From contig JALCRK010000017.1 in assembly GCA_022652485.1 (NCBI GenBank), forward strand, positions 1 to 61,432: DNA of 61,432 nucleotides. The letters are read 5' to 3'. Every line of letters begins with the position of its first letter. The stretch's first letter is position 1. The translations under genes and the position numbers were made by a program. This stretch comes from Sphingobium sp. (GTDB lineage: Bacteria > Pseudomonadota > Alphaproteobacteria > Sphingomonadales > Sphingomonadaceae). The notes beneath the pieces are model-generated. The model was not told the DNA's origin, ran no database searches, and saw only the letters and a program-made list of their open reading frames with translations. Positions 51,120 through 58,897 of the stretch are shown piece after piece.

Positions 51120-51626
51120 TTACGGGATGATGGCGTGGGCGACATCCAGATGGGTGCAGGCCAGGCCGAGATACATCAGCTCAAGGCGCGGCAGCACATC
51201 ATTGTGCGGTTTCTGCTTCGGCGTTTTATGCTGCCAGCTCAGGAAGCGCGATACCCAGCGAAAGCTGGGATCTTCCTCTGATCGCAAAATGGCATCGGGG
51301 TCGACACAACAAAGATAATAGGTCGAGCCGTCTGCGGCAAAGGCGCTGCCGTGATAATCCCAGAGGGCAGCACAAAGCCACTCGACTGCATCACGGCGCG
51401 ATGTGTCGACCAGTGTTCCCACAGCAATAGATAGCCCCTGCATGACAAAAGGATCGCGGTATGCTTCTTTTGGCGGCAGGTGGATGGGGCCGCTATCATT
51501 GGCGGGTTCGCCATTAAGGGCTGCGTTCAATGCCTTGCGGAGGGCAATGTTGTCGTTTGCCGCAGGAGGTAGCGGCACGGGTGAACGCTTGATGTATTTT
51601 TGCAGATACGGCGGAATATGTGTCAT
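51120..51626 (-). CDS. protein of unknown function
   Basis: 168 residues from ATG 51626. Proline-rich start, then ALRKALNAALNGEPANDSGP and a helical second half containing DAVEWLCAALWDYHGSAFAA. Convergent with the methyltransferase. Last of a minus-strand run with the cysteine-rich mini-genes. Not recognised. Confidence 0.65.
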   Translation of the reverse strand: MTHIPPYLQKYIKRSPVPLPPAANDNIALRKALNAALNGEPANDSGPIHLPPKEAYRDPFVMQGLSIAVGTLVDTSRRDAVEWLCAALWDYHGSAFAADGSTYYLCCVDPDAILRSEEDPSFRWVSRFLSWQHKTPKQKPHNDVLPRLELMYLGLACTHLDVAHAIIP

Positions 51627-51721
51627 AGCGCGAACCTTTGATGAAACCTGAAAATCCATGACCGCGATTTCTGAACGCAGTCGGCGTCATCGTGCGCGGG
51701 TGGCGTCAGCGCCCCCGCGCC

Positions 51722-51916
51722 TTAAATGCTCGCGTGATTCGACCTGCGGCGGAAGCAAAGCAGGTGTTCGCGCGCTTCCCAATAGTCGCAGTGTGTGCAG
51801 TACATATCGCCGCATGGCGCACGCCAGTGGTCGATGGGAATGAGATAGGGGCAATGCTGTGGATCGGCGTAAGCGCCCATGCCGCAGCGGCCCGATGGCA
51901 TTCGGGATGGTGGCAT
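51722..51916 (-). CDS. 64-residue cysteine-rich protein
   Basis: Six cysteines: R-C-G, Q-H-C-P-Y, then PCGDMYCTHCDYWEA and L-L-C-F. The C-x4-C-x2-C group looks like a zinc knuckle. GGAG 9 bases before ATG. Starts 5 bases after the stop of another cysteine-rich mini-gene. Confidence 0.6.
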   Translation of the reverse strand: MPPSRMPSGRCGMGAYADPQHCPYLIPIDHWRAPCGDMYCTHCDYWEAREHLLCFRRRSNHASI

Positions 51917-51921
51917 ATCTT

Positions 51922-52080
51922 CTACTCCATGAAGAAATGAGCGGCCTGCGTTAGCAGTCCCGATGGTCGAGGAAGGCGAATGATACCTTCTTCGTCATTA
52001 TCGTTGGCTGAGATTTGACGCAGACAGACGGTAAGGTCTTTGCAATTCAGGCACAGCTTCTCGCATTCGGAAATCGCCAT
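51922..52080 (-). CDS. 52-residue cysteine-rich protein
   Basis: ATG at 52080 with AGGAG 8 bases upstream. N-terminal ISECEKLCLNCKDLTVCLRQ carries four cysteines spaced C-x3-C-x2-C-x5-C, a likely metal site; the rest is short and hydrophobic. Middle gene of three tandem cysteine-rich mini-genes. Confidence 0.6.
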   Translation of the reverse strand: MAISECEKLCLNCKDLTVCLRQISANDNDEEGIIRLPRPSGLLTQAAHFFME

Positions 52081-52152
52081 GGCGAATTCTCCTCTTATGC
52101 TAGGGATGTGGTTGGTGTCAGGGTGTGAGCAGGCTTTCGCCCGCTCACGAAT

Positions 52153-52299
52153 TTAGAAGCAACTGCTTTCGCAGAAGCCATACTGCAGCCAGAAGTCGCA
52201 GATTGGATGCGAGCAAAACGAACGCTCCCCGCGCGTGATCGCATTGGGAGCAAGCGCCTTCGCGGAAGGCTGGCAATGCGGAGAGGTTGGCTTGGTCAT
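52153..52299 (-). CDS. 48-residue cysteine-rich protein
   Basis: ATG at 52299. Cysteines at 9, 29, 34, 43 and 47 (FCSHPICDFWLQYGFCESSCF), aromatic-rich. Shine-Dalgarno is weak. First of the three tandem cysteine-rich mini-genes; 72 bases separate it from the next. Confidence 0.5.
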   Translation of the reverse strand: MTKPTSPHCQPSAKALAPNAITRGERSFCSHPICDFWLQYGFCESSCF

Positions 52300-52387
52300 G
52301 GGCGGTGACCCTTATTTCGCCAGACGCCGATTCGCTGGTCTAAGGCCACATATAACGATAAAAGAACCTTACGTAAATACTAATAGT

Positions 52388-53350
52388 TCAATTCGGTGCG
52401 TAAACGAGCTTAGTGATCGCGCTTGCGAGCTTTTTGGCATCAGCCACCCCTTCGGGCGTGGATATATCGACGCCATGTGCAGCCAATCGCTCCTGCATGG
52501 TTGATGGCTGACCTCCACGCATTAAAGACAGCAAAGCTGTAGGCGGTGGCGCATTACGCCGACGGTTCTTAAATGCCTGCAATGCTATAGGATCATTCTC
52601 TCGAAGGAATGCAGTGGTCAATGGCATGGCTCCTTCGCGGTAAGGATAGACCCGCTGAAGGAAAGCGTAAATTTCGCCGGACTTGCCTTTGCCCTGATAG
52701 AGTTCTGGCACCGCCTCCGGCAGGCAAAGCGGCCTTTCGGCTTGCGCCATTGGTTCGGGGGTTTGAAGTTTGGCGATGACGCCGAAAGTTTCGCGCAGGA
52801 AGGTTTCCCGCTTGTCCTCGCTAAGACCGGATTGTTCAAAAGCTTGTGTCAGTGTCGCTTTAAGCGCGTCCAATCGTTCCTGTTCCAGCTGCCTGTCGTG
52901 CAGCCGTGCATTTTCTAAGGCCTTCCTTACCCAGATGGCAGGAAGGTTCGTTGCATTGATATCGGATAATACCTCTATTTTACCTATTATTGCAAATTTT
53001 GAGATATTATATACTTGAAACTTGACTACACGGCCATTTCCGTCCTGCCGGAATTGACCATCCAATAAGACAATTTTGAACCCACTTTCTTCTAATCGCC
53101 TTTCCAGACGAAATAGAAGTTCAGCGGATACTAGGCGTTGGGTTTCCTCGTCAGAAGGAATGTCGATGTGAATTTGCTGAACGCCGAGTTCAGGCGATGC
53201 GCTGAATAGGTCATCCAGCTTGCTGTCAATTTGGGATATGCACTCATGATAGGCGACAGAATCGAACGCGCCTTCGCCTGACAGCTGATCCGCGTCACCA
53301 AGCTCTGGATGAGCGGGGACAACGGACTCGTTAGAAGGTTCGTCGATCAT
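52388..53350 (-). CDS. protein of unknown function, acidic N-terminus
   Basis: 320 residues from ATG 53350 (GAGAAGG upstream). Residues 1-60 acidic; about 65-150 a possible alpha/beta domain (VQQIHIDIPSDEETQRLVSA, FKIVLLDGQF, VVKFQVYNISKFAIIGKIEVL); about 155-200 charged coiled coil; the C-terminal third contains ALLSLMRGGQPSTMQERLA. Not recognised. Confidence 0.7.
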   Translation of the reverse strand: MIDEPSNESVVPAHPELGDADQLSGEGAFDSVAYHECISQIDSKLDDLFSASPELGVQQIHIDIPSDEETQRLVSAELLFRLERRLEESGFKIVLLDGQFRQDGNGRVVKFQVYNISKFAIIGKIEVLSDINATNLPAIWVRKALENARLHDRQLEQERLDALKATLTQAFEQSGLSEDKRETFLRETFGVIAKLQTPEPMAQAERPLCLPEAVPELYQGKGKSGEIYAFLQRVYPYREGAMPLTTAFLRENDPIALQAFKNRRRNAPPPTALLSLMRGGQPSTMQERLAAHGVDISTPEGVADAKKLASAITKLVYAPN

Positions 53351-53386
53351 ATTACCTTCTCTATAACGCATAGGCGAAGATCGAAA

Positions 53387-53545
53387 CTATTGTTCAATAT
53401 CTTCGTTAAGTAAGCGGGAAGGCTCAGTGCTGATGGTCTGGACAGCAAGCGCAAACTCTTCCTCCAGCGCATCATATGCGGCGGTGAACGCAGGATCGCA
53501 GCGCCATTTGGCAATCACAACATTAGCGGAAAGTAGCGGTTTCAT
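53387..53545 (-). CDS. 52-residue third gene of the BrnT/BrnA operon, resembling the N-terminus of an XRE antitoxin
   Basis: ATG at 53545 overlaps the BrnA stop by 4 bases. Sequence CDPAFTAAYDALEEEFALAV resembles the helix that precedes the helix-turn-helix of HigA-type antitoxins, but the HTH is absent. Either a truncated antitoxin or a genuine third component. Confidence 0.55.
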   Translation of the reverse strand: MKPLLSANVVIAKWRCDPAFTAAYDALEEEFALAVQTISTEPSRLLNEDIEQ

Positions 53546-53820
53546 CGCGCTGCGCCGCCATCTCGCCGGTGTGCCTCATAAAAGCTGCGCAAGACAGCAT
53601 TCATGCGGGTCTGATAGCCTCTGCCCTGAGCACGAAACCACTCGACCACATCGGCGTCGAGCCGCACATTCAGCGGCATCTTCGGCCTGTCAGGTACATG
53701 AACCTTGGCGTTTTTCCAAAACCGGCTGTCTGCCTCAGGAATATCGCTGTAATCGATATCCTCATCTGGCATAGCCGCCAGTTCTTCAATGGTCAGTTCG
53801 CGCTGATATCGCTTCTTCAT
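53542..53820 (-). CDS. brnA: BrnA-family antitoxin
   Basis: 92 residues from ATG 53820, overlapping the BrnT gene by 35 bases. Acidic N-terminal toxin-binding part (ELTIEELAAMPDEDIDYSDIPE) and C-terminal ribbon-helix-helix-like part (KMPLNVRLDADVVEWFRAQG, YQTRMNAVLRSFY). Neutralises BrnT and represses the operon. Confidence 0.88.
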   Translation of the reverse strand: MKKRYQRELTIEELAAMPDEDIDYSDIPEADSRFWKNAKVHVPDRPKMPLNVRLDADVVEWFRAQGRGYQTRMNAVLRSFYEAHRRDGGAAR

Positions 53821-54076
53821 AACGTTTCCTTTCCTTGGCATTGGCACGGCGCGCGGAGATAATCCGGCGCTTGCCATTACGGTCGGTATGGATGACGGCG
53901 AGAACCACCACGGCATCGATCATGCCAATGCTGTGAATGCGTTCTTCGCCATAATCGATACGATCATCGATCCACGACACAACCGGCCCTTCGAATATGC
54001 GGCGAGCCAGATCGAAGCCCACGCCATGCTTGGCGACATTGGCTGCATTTTTAGCATCATCCCATTCGAAGGTCAT
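53786..54076 (-). CDS. brnT: BrnT-family ribonuclease toxin
   Basis: 96 residues. EWDDAKNAANVAKHGVGFDLA, GEERIHSIGMIDAVVVLAVIHT and RRIISARRANAKERKRYEE are the BrnT signature with the RelE-like basic active site. Toxin gene first, antitoxin second, as usual for this family. Confidence 0.92.
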   Translation of the reverse strand: MTFEWDDAKNAANVAKHGVGFDLARRIFEGPVVSWIDDRIDYGEERIHSIGMIDAVVVLAVIHTDRNGKRRIISARRANAKERKRYEEAISARTDH

Positions 54077-54270
54077 GATCCATTGTATCTACAATCGTAC
54101 CCACATGTCAAGAAAATCGGATTGAAGCCAGAAAAAGCGGGGATTGCTCTATTCGAAGCAGTCGGCGCTGACGACAATGCTCAACTGCAATCAAGATGAC
54201 AGCATGTTCGATGAACTGGAATAATTCATTCAGAAAGAGTTCACCTTGATTGACTTAATCACAGCTAACA

Positions 54271-54296
54271 GTATCAAAAACCGTCATTTTTGATAC
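54271..54296. repeat. 10-bp perfect inverted repeat, candidate res subsite
   Basis: GTATCAAAAA and TTTTTGATAC flank CCGTCA. 160 bases before the resolvase start. Confidence 0.6.
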
Positions 54297-54333
54297 CCGG
54301 CCCATGTTGCCCAATTCACCCCTTTGACCTACT

Positions 54334-54356
54334 ATCAGGCATAAGAAATGCCTGAT
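54334..54356. repeat. 9-bp perfect inverted repeat, candidate res subsite
   Basis: ATCAGGCAT and ATGCCTGAT flank AAGAA. 100 bases before the resolvase start and 38 bases after the previous repeat. Confidence 0.6.
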
Positions 54357-54455
54357 CGGGACTGAGACCGCAACGTTGGCGCATCGCTTTTCGCCGCCGT
54401 CTCACAATCCACCCATTTTGAGGCTCAGCCTTTGCCGGTCAGGCGGAAAGGCCAT

Positions 54456-55013
54456 GTGCGTATCGGCTATGCGCGCGTCTCCACCTGTGACCAGTCCACC
54501 GCGCTCCAGCTCGACGCGCTGCGCGAGGCTGGCTGCACCCATGTTTTTGAAGACAAGATCACCGGCATTTCCCGCAAACGCCCCGGCCTTGAACAGGCGC
54601 TGCGCCTGATTGGGCAAGGCGATGAGCTGGTGGTGTGGAAGCTCGACCGGCTGGGGCGCTCGCTTCGCCACCTCACCGATATTTCCGAGCAGCTTCACTC
54701 CAAGGGCGCGAACTTCGTTTCGCTGGCCGATGGTATTCATACCGGCACGCATGTCGGGGACTTCTTCTTCCACATCCTTGGCGCAATCGCCGAGTTTGAA
54801 CGCACCCTCATCATCGAAAGAACGCGGGCTGGCCTGACCGCCGCCCGCAGGCGTGGGCGATCATTGGGGCGCAAGCCCAAGCTCAGCCCCGCCGATATCG
54901 CATCCGCCAGAGCCATGATGGCGGGCGGCATGAAGGCCGCCGCCGTGGCCGAGCGTCTGGCTGTGGGGCGAGCAACGCTGTTCAGGGCAATTCAACGGGA
55001 GGTGAACAAGTGA
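54456..55013 (+). CDS. Tn3-type resolvase / DNA invertase (serine recombinase)
   Basis: 185 residues from GTG 54456 (GGAAAGG upstream), giving the usual MRIGYARVST start with Ser9 as nucleophile. Continues with LVVWKLDRLGRSLRHL, GIHTGTHVGDFFFHILGAIAEFER and a C-terminal HTH (KAAAVAERLAVGRATLFRAI). The following gene overlaps it by 4 bases, unusual for a stand-alone transposon resolvase, so it may serve this element for multimer resolution. Confidence 0.93.
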   Translation: MRIGYARVSTCDQSTALQLDALREAGCTHVFEDKITGISRKRPGLEQALRLIGQGDELVVWKLDRLGRSLRHLTDISEQLHSKGANFVSLADGIHTGTHVGDFFFHILGAIAEFERTLIIERTRAGLTAARRRGRSLGRKPKLSPADIASARAMMAGGMKAAAVAERLAVGRATLFRAIQREVNK

Positions 55014-55849
55014 GAAGACATAAATTCAGAACCGGCCTGATGCTGGGCGCAATGGTGCTTGCGACTGCAACCGGCGCGGGCGTTTCCGCTCAGGGCGTCA
55101 GGATCGACCAGATGCCCGGAGCCTATAACCGCGATGAAGCGCCGGATAGCCAGCAGCCGCCCCATGTCAGGCCGGATGGCACGGTAGGTGGCAATATCTA
55201 TGTCCCGTGGAATGATGAGCCGGACTCCACAAGCTGCGGATTGGGGCAAAGACCCAGCGTTGTGGCTGTACCGGCCAAAGGCACCATCATTGAGTCAGAT
55301 ACACCCGGCAAGCGTGCGCCCAACCCAGCCTCACGCGCTCCTGATCCTCAGGAAATTGCATGTGTTTATGCCCGCGCCTCAGCTGCCAACTCGAACGGCG
55401 CTTTCAACTGGATCGGAGGCAATACGGTTGTGTCGGTTCAGCCTCTGCTGAACCTTGAAATGGCACGATATGAATTCCGTATCACCCCATCGAGCGTGCG
55501 GTGCGTCAAAACCAAGACACCCGGACATCGCTGCAACTACACCGTCACAATGGTTGCGGTAAAAGGTCAGGGCATGTCGGGCATGACCGCTGCCTTTTCC
55601 GGCGGGGTCCGCCCTACGGTCGTCACCCGCGCCGATCAGTTTGAACGGAGCGCCAGCGGATTGGCGTCTTCCTCGCTGAACCGCGCATGGGCAAGCGCGC
55701 CGCGCACCACCACCACGACCAGTGCCGATGACCGGCGCAGGCAAGCGGAACAGACTGAACAATCACAACAGTCCATGAAAGAGGATCAACGCCGCACTTT
55801 GGGTTGCGACAACCCCTTCAATCCGTGGGGACCGCCACCGGGATGCTGA
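55010..55849 (+). CDS. exported protein of unknown function
   Basis: 279 residues, GTG start overlapping the resolvase stop. Signal peptide to about residue 27 (MLGAMVLATATGAGVSAQG). Cysteines in EIACVYA, VRCVKTKTPGHRCNY and the terminal GCDNPFNPWGPPPGC suggest disulfides. Threonine/glutamine-rich stretch near 235-260. Not recognised; perhaps a periplasmic conjugation-related or surface protein. Confidence 0.7.
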   Translation: MRRHKFRTGLMLGAMVLATATGAGVSAQGVRIDQMPGAYNRDEAPDSQQPPHVRPDGTVGGNIYVPWNDEPDSTSCGLGQRPSVVAVPAKGTIIESDTPGKRAPNPASRAPDPQEIACVYARASAANSNGAFNWIGGNTVVSVQPLLNLEMARYEFRITPSSVRCVKTKTPGHRCNYTVTMVAVKGQGMSGMTAAFSGGVRPTVVTRADQFERSASGLASSSLNRAWASAPRTTTTTSADDRRRQAEQTEQSQQSMKEDQRRTLGCDNPFNPWGPPPGC

Positions 55850-55882
55850 GTTCCCATTCTTTGAAACTTTGGGGTTGAATAT

Positions 55883-56305
55883 ATGGACGGAATTATCTGG
55901 GCGGCACTGATTGTCGCAGCCGCATTGGTCTATCTGGCAAGCGCCATCGCAAAGCGACCTCCGGCACAGGTGATTCAGCAGCCATTGGCAGCTGATACCG
56001 GCCCAGCCAAAGCGTCGTTAACGCCAAATGTGTTGCCGTCCGGCAACCACAGCGAATTGGCCTACACACTGGCGTTCGATTATAAAGATGAACAGGTACG
56101 CATTTTTTGCGTTCCCGGCACTGATGAAATGGGCAAGCCTATCTGGTCATATCACCAATGGGTTGGTGGCTATTTCCATGGTATTGGCATCGCCAACCAG
56201 CACATGGTGCTCAGGAAGTCTGATGCTGAAATTGCAGTAGCAGAGCGAGACGCGCTGCGCGCCCAAGAGCAGCGCAGCTACGCCGCATTGGCGGGAGGCT
56301 CCTGA
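55883..56305 (+). CDS. membrane-anchored protein of unknown function
   Basis: 140 residues. N-terminal membrane helix at 4-23 (IIWAALIVAAALVYLASAIA) and a soluble C-terminal part with AYTLAFDYKDEQVRIFCVPG and HQWVGGYFHGIGIANQHMVL. 33 bases after the exported protein, probably the same operon. Not recognised. Confidence 0.65.
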   Translation: MDGIIWAALIVAAALVYLASAIAKRPPAQVIQQPLAADTGPAKASLTPNVLPSGNHSELAYTLAFDYKDEQVRIFCVPGTDEMGKPIWSYHQWVGGYFHGIGIANQHMVLRKSDAEIAVAERDALRAQEQRSYAALAGGS

Positions 56306-56320
56306 TGGAAAGGAAATCCT

Positions 56321-56503
56321 ATGACTGATCAGTCAGACCCTGCCCCCGAACGCCCGCGCCAGCTTACAGGTAAGGAAACACTGGAGCGAATGGCGAAAAC
56401 GACTGCTGAGGAATGGGAGCCATTCAGGCTGCAACTCATCGCCGAAGAGGAAGCGAACGCAGCACGGATGCGCGCCAGAATGAAGGATACTCCCAAGGGG
56501 TAA
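56321..56503 (+). CDS. 60-residue charged protein, unknown
   Basis: Follows the previous gene by 15 bases (GGAAAG before ATG). Strongly charged helix ETLERMAKTTAEEWEPFRLQ. Not recognised. Confidence 0.55.
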   Translation: MTDQSDPAPERPRQLTGKETLERMAKTTAEEWEPFRLQLIAEEEANAARMRARMKDTPKG

Positions 56504-56574
56504 TCCCTCACTTCCGCCCATGCCAGTGCAAATCTCCTCGTAAGCCGTGGTTATTTTAAACCACGGAGGATGAT

Positions 56575-57012
56575 ATGCGCTTTTTCCCTTCCGCCATCAT
56601 GGCCAGCGCCGCGCTGGCCTGTGCCGCCCCACAATCCGCCATAGCCAAGTCCTATGGCGTTTGGGGTAGTGAACCGACTGAAACGGAAATGCGCGCTGCC
56701 ATACAGCGCGGGCTGGATGGGCTGGCAGCGAGCTATAATAATATGGCGAAGAGCTGCGCCGGAACCAACCCGTCAGGCTTTGAAGCTGCCCGTTGCCTGT
56801 TCGGTAGCCTTGGGGTTGGAGCTTCGCGGGGCATGGAGATCGCTGGATTCCACAAAATTGGCTGTGTGCCTGCTGCCAGTGGTGGATTTTGGTGCGATTA
56901 TTGGATTGCCCTGAAACTGCCCGGTGCTTTTGATGTCGTCGGCGACAGGATGGGGCAGCACAATAAGCGTTTCCGTAAAGCCGACGATGGCTGGATTGCG
57001 CTCGACCGCTAA
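56575..57012 (+). CDS. exported protein of unknown function
   Basis: 145 residues, GGAGG before ATG. Signal peptide to about 24 (SAALACAAPQSAIA). Mature part has five cysteines (KSCAGTN, AARCLFG, IGCVPA, FWCDYW) and an aromatic C-terminus. Same operon direction as the three genes before. A possible weak hairpin (GCAGAGC/GCTCTGC, 57034-57068, then TGTTTT) follows. Confidence 0.7.
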   Translation: MRFFPSAIMASAALACAAPQSAIAKSYGVWGSEPTETEMRAAIQRGLDGLAASYNNMAKSCAGTNPSGFEAARCLFGSLGVGASRGMEIAGFHKIGCVPAASGGFWCDYWIALKLPGAFDVVGDRMGQHNKRFRKADDGWIALDR

Positions 57013-57608
57013 TCACAATTCGCTTTGACCAATGCAGAGCTGGTGGCCGTCATGGTCATCGGCTCTGCCTGTTTTCTGCGCCCCCGATCAGACTACAGCC
57101 ATATTCATGCCCATCGGGTTTTGACCGCAGCCTCGCACAAGGTGTACACTGGCCTGTCGATAACTTCATTGTGTCGGCAGGCGGGTGGCCCGTAGTTCTC
57201 TCCCCCCATTACCTCAGTGGCTACGGACACCCGCCGCGTTTATGGCAGGAACGTGATTGAGGTGCGCCAGCCTCACCATATCCCGCACAGCTCCGTTCAA
57301 GCATCGGGCTTCATCACCGCATAGACCGATAATCCGCAAGCGTGACGGCTTGCCCGTCATGGCTCATATGTCCTCCCCCCTGATACGCGATTGAGGCCGA
57401 CCACCCGGCTAAAATGATGGGAATACTGCCGCACCGCAGCCATCCCTCAAGCCTGCTCGCTTCCGCGCCGCATATGCGGCTTGTGCAGCTCCGCCCCCGA
57501 CAAGTCGGGCGCTGGCGCGGGCTTTGATGTCCGGCTTATCGCGGCACGGCTCTCGTCTCCCCATGAAGCCGGAATGGTCCGGCATCGCAAACCAGAAGGA
57601 GACATACA
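57013..57608. other. 596-base region without a convincing gene, structured
   Basis: GC-rich with a strong hairpin at 57180-57235 and no open frame with a Shine-Dalgarno site; a minus-strand frame at 57409-57702 overlaps the next real gene and reads like noise. Could carry a non-coding RNA, leader or transfer origin. Confidence 0.45.
57180..57235 (+). repeat. long inverted repeat / hairpin
   Basis: GGCGGGTGGCCCGTAG (57180-57195) pairs with CTACGGACACCCGCC (57221-57235) with one internal bulge and a 25-base loop. Purpose unknown; see the findings. Confidence 0.55.
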
Positions 57609-57818
57609 ATGTCACATAAAAACGGAAATCCGCCGACCCATCGGCTCTACATCGTGAAAGGCGAAGGTGAAAACGCCCGCTGGCTGGAAGCAGGAGCCGC
57701 ATGGGCCAACCGCGATGGTCAGGGCTTTACTCTCGGTATCGATGTCCTGCCGCTAAATGGCCGCCTTGTGATGCGCGCTGCCGATACCAAAACCGGACGG
57801 ATTGGAGGGCAGCCATGA
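57609..57818 (+). CDS. 69-residue protein, unknown
   Basis: AAGGAGACATACA before ATG. Contains HRLYIVKGEGENARWLEAGA and GFTLGIDVLPLNGRLVMR, a small beta-rich fold found in plasmid and ICE backbone hypotheticals. Overlaps the next gene by 4 bases. Confidence 0.75.
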   Translation: MSHKNGNPPTHRLYIVKGEGENARWLEAGAAWANRDGQGFTLGIDVLPLNGRLVMRAADTKTGRIGGQP

Positions 57819-58123
57819 CCACCCAACGCTCCAACGTCATCATTGAAACCTTCGACTGGCGCGGCATCCTTGTGCAGGCCACCTACGAACCCAAATGGAT
57901 GGGCACCGATTATACCGCCCATCTTCAGATCGAAACCATCGAACCTGCCCGCGCACCGCTGCCGATAACGGAAACGGGCTATCTCTCCCATTTCGTGGGC
58001 AGGGATGCGATTGAGGAGGCGGGCAGCCCGACCGATTATGCCCTCGCATGGCTCGACCATGCCTCACACAGCCGTGGCTGGGCGCAGCTCGAAAGTCGCG
58101 CCCGCCAATACTCGCTGTTTTAA
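57815..58123 (+). CDS. 102-residue protein, unknown
   Basis: ATG 57815 overlapping the previous stop. GILVQATYEPKWMGTDYTAH, ETGYLSHFVGRDAIEEAG and YALAWLDHASHSRGW suggest a compact beta/alpha domain. Not recognised; pairs with the gene before. Confidence 0.75.
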   Translation: MTTQRSNVIIETFDWRGILVQATYEPKWMGTDYTAHLQIETIEPARAPLPITETGYLSHFVGRDAIEEAGSPTDYALAWLDHASHSRGWAQLESRARQYSLF

Positions 58124-58231
58124 CGCCAGCACCAGCGCATCGGGCAGCCATGCCCGATGCGTTTATCTGTCCGGCTGGCAAGTCCCGCTTTGAACCGCTA
58201 TGCCTGCCGCAAAGCATAGCGGAGCCAGCCC

Positions 58232-58702
58232 ATGTCCATCGACCCAGAAACACTTATCAATCTGACCGCTGATATCGTATCGGCGCATGTCAGTCATAAC
58301 AGCGTTTCAACGGGCGATCTTCCGCACCTGATCCAAAGTGTTCACGCAGCCCTAACGGCAGTGCAAAATCCATCCATGCCCGCGCAGGCCGACAAGAAGC
58401 AGGGGGCAGTTCCGGCGCGGGCATCGGTAAAGCGCGACTATCTCGTCAGCATGATCGACGGCAAGCGGTACAAAATGCTGCGCCGTCATTTAAGCCAGAA
58501 CGGCTACACCCCGGAAAGTTATAGGGAAGCGTTCGATCTGCCCAAAGACTATCCGATGGTGGCAGCGTCCTATGCGGAGACCCGGCGCGATCTTGCCAAG
58601 AAAATCGGGCTTGGGAGAAAACCCCGCAGTCCGAAAGAGCAGGCGGCAACACCGGCAAAAAAGCCCAGAGGCAGGAAGCCAAAAGCACCAGTGGAAGGAT
58701 AA
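58232..58702 (+). CDS. MucR/Ros-family regulator without zinc-finger cysteines
   Basis: 156 residues. Helical N-terminus (LINLTADIVSAHVSHNSV) as in MucR oligomerisation domains, then SVKRDYLVSMIDGKRYKMLR, RHLSQNGYTPESYREAFDLP and DYPMVAASYAETRRDLAKKI, closely following the MucR DNA-binding domain. The cysteines that should bind zinc (CLEDGK-type) are replaced by SMIDGK. A lysine/proline-rich tail follows. Zinc-free relatives exist in rhizobia. Likely an H-NS-like regulator of the element. Confidence 0.88.
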   Translation: MSIDPETLINLTADIVSAHVSHNSVSTGDLPHLIQSVHAALTAVQNPSMPAQADKKQGAVPARASVKRDYLVSMIDGKRYKMLRRHLSQNGYTPESYREAFDLPKDYPMVAASYAETRRDLAKKIGLGRKPRSPKEQAATPAKKPRGRKPKAPVEG

Positions 58703-58781
58703 CCAAGCCTTACCCGCAGCGCCAAAGCCTATCGGTTCTAGCGGCTCCGCTTAAGTGAAAGTCCGTGCTAACGCATTCCGC

Positions 58782-58830
58782 AAGATGTGTGCGTAACTAC
58801 ATGGCTGCGCCATTACGTTTCACACATCTT
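58782..58830. repeat. compound 49-base inverted repeat
   Basis: AAGATGTGTG (58782-58791) and CACACATCTT (58821-58830) are perfect arms; inside them CGTAA/TTACG and ATGG/CCAT continue the pairing. A strong stem that could be a terminator for both strands, a regulatory RNA or a recognition site. Confidence 0.6.
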
Positions 58831-58850
58831 GGCAAGGGGGCCGCTCTACG

Positions 58851-58897
58851 CGCATCACTTTATCCGAAAACCGGTTCCCACTTTTCGGCGTGATGCG
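58851..58897. repeat. palindromic repeat of a type dispersed in alphaproteobacteria
   Basis: CGCATCAC (58851-58858) pairs with GTGATGCG (58890-58897), and CCGAAAA with TTTTCGG inside. The centre AAAACCGGTTCCCACTTTTC is, from memory, very like a dispersed palindromic repeat abundant in Rhizobiales genomes. It is a single copy here. Confidence 0.5.

Larger units (their letters stand above)
54077..54455. other. intergenic region between toxin-antitoxin and resolvase
   Basis: About 380 bases with two perfect inverted repeats (54271-54296 and 54334-54356) before the resolvase start. No gene is supported here. Confidence 0.5.

Noticed and set aside
52235..52504. 89-codon plus-strand frame
   Set aside because: Overlaps two minus-strand genes, has no Shine-Dalgarno and a noise-like composition.
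57409..57702. 97-codon minus-strand frame
   Set aside because: Overlaps the better supported gene at 57609 and has Arg/Ala-rich noise composition.
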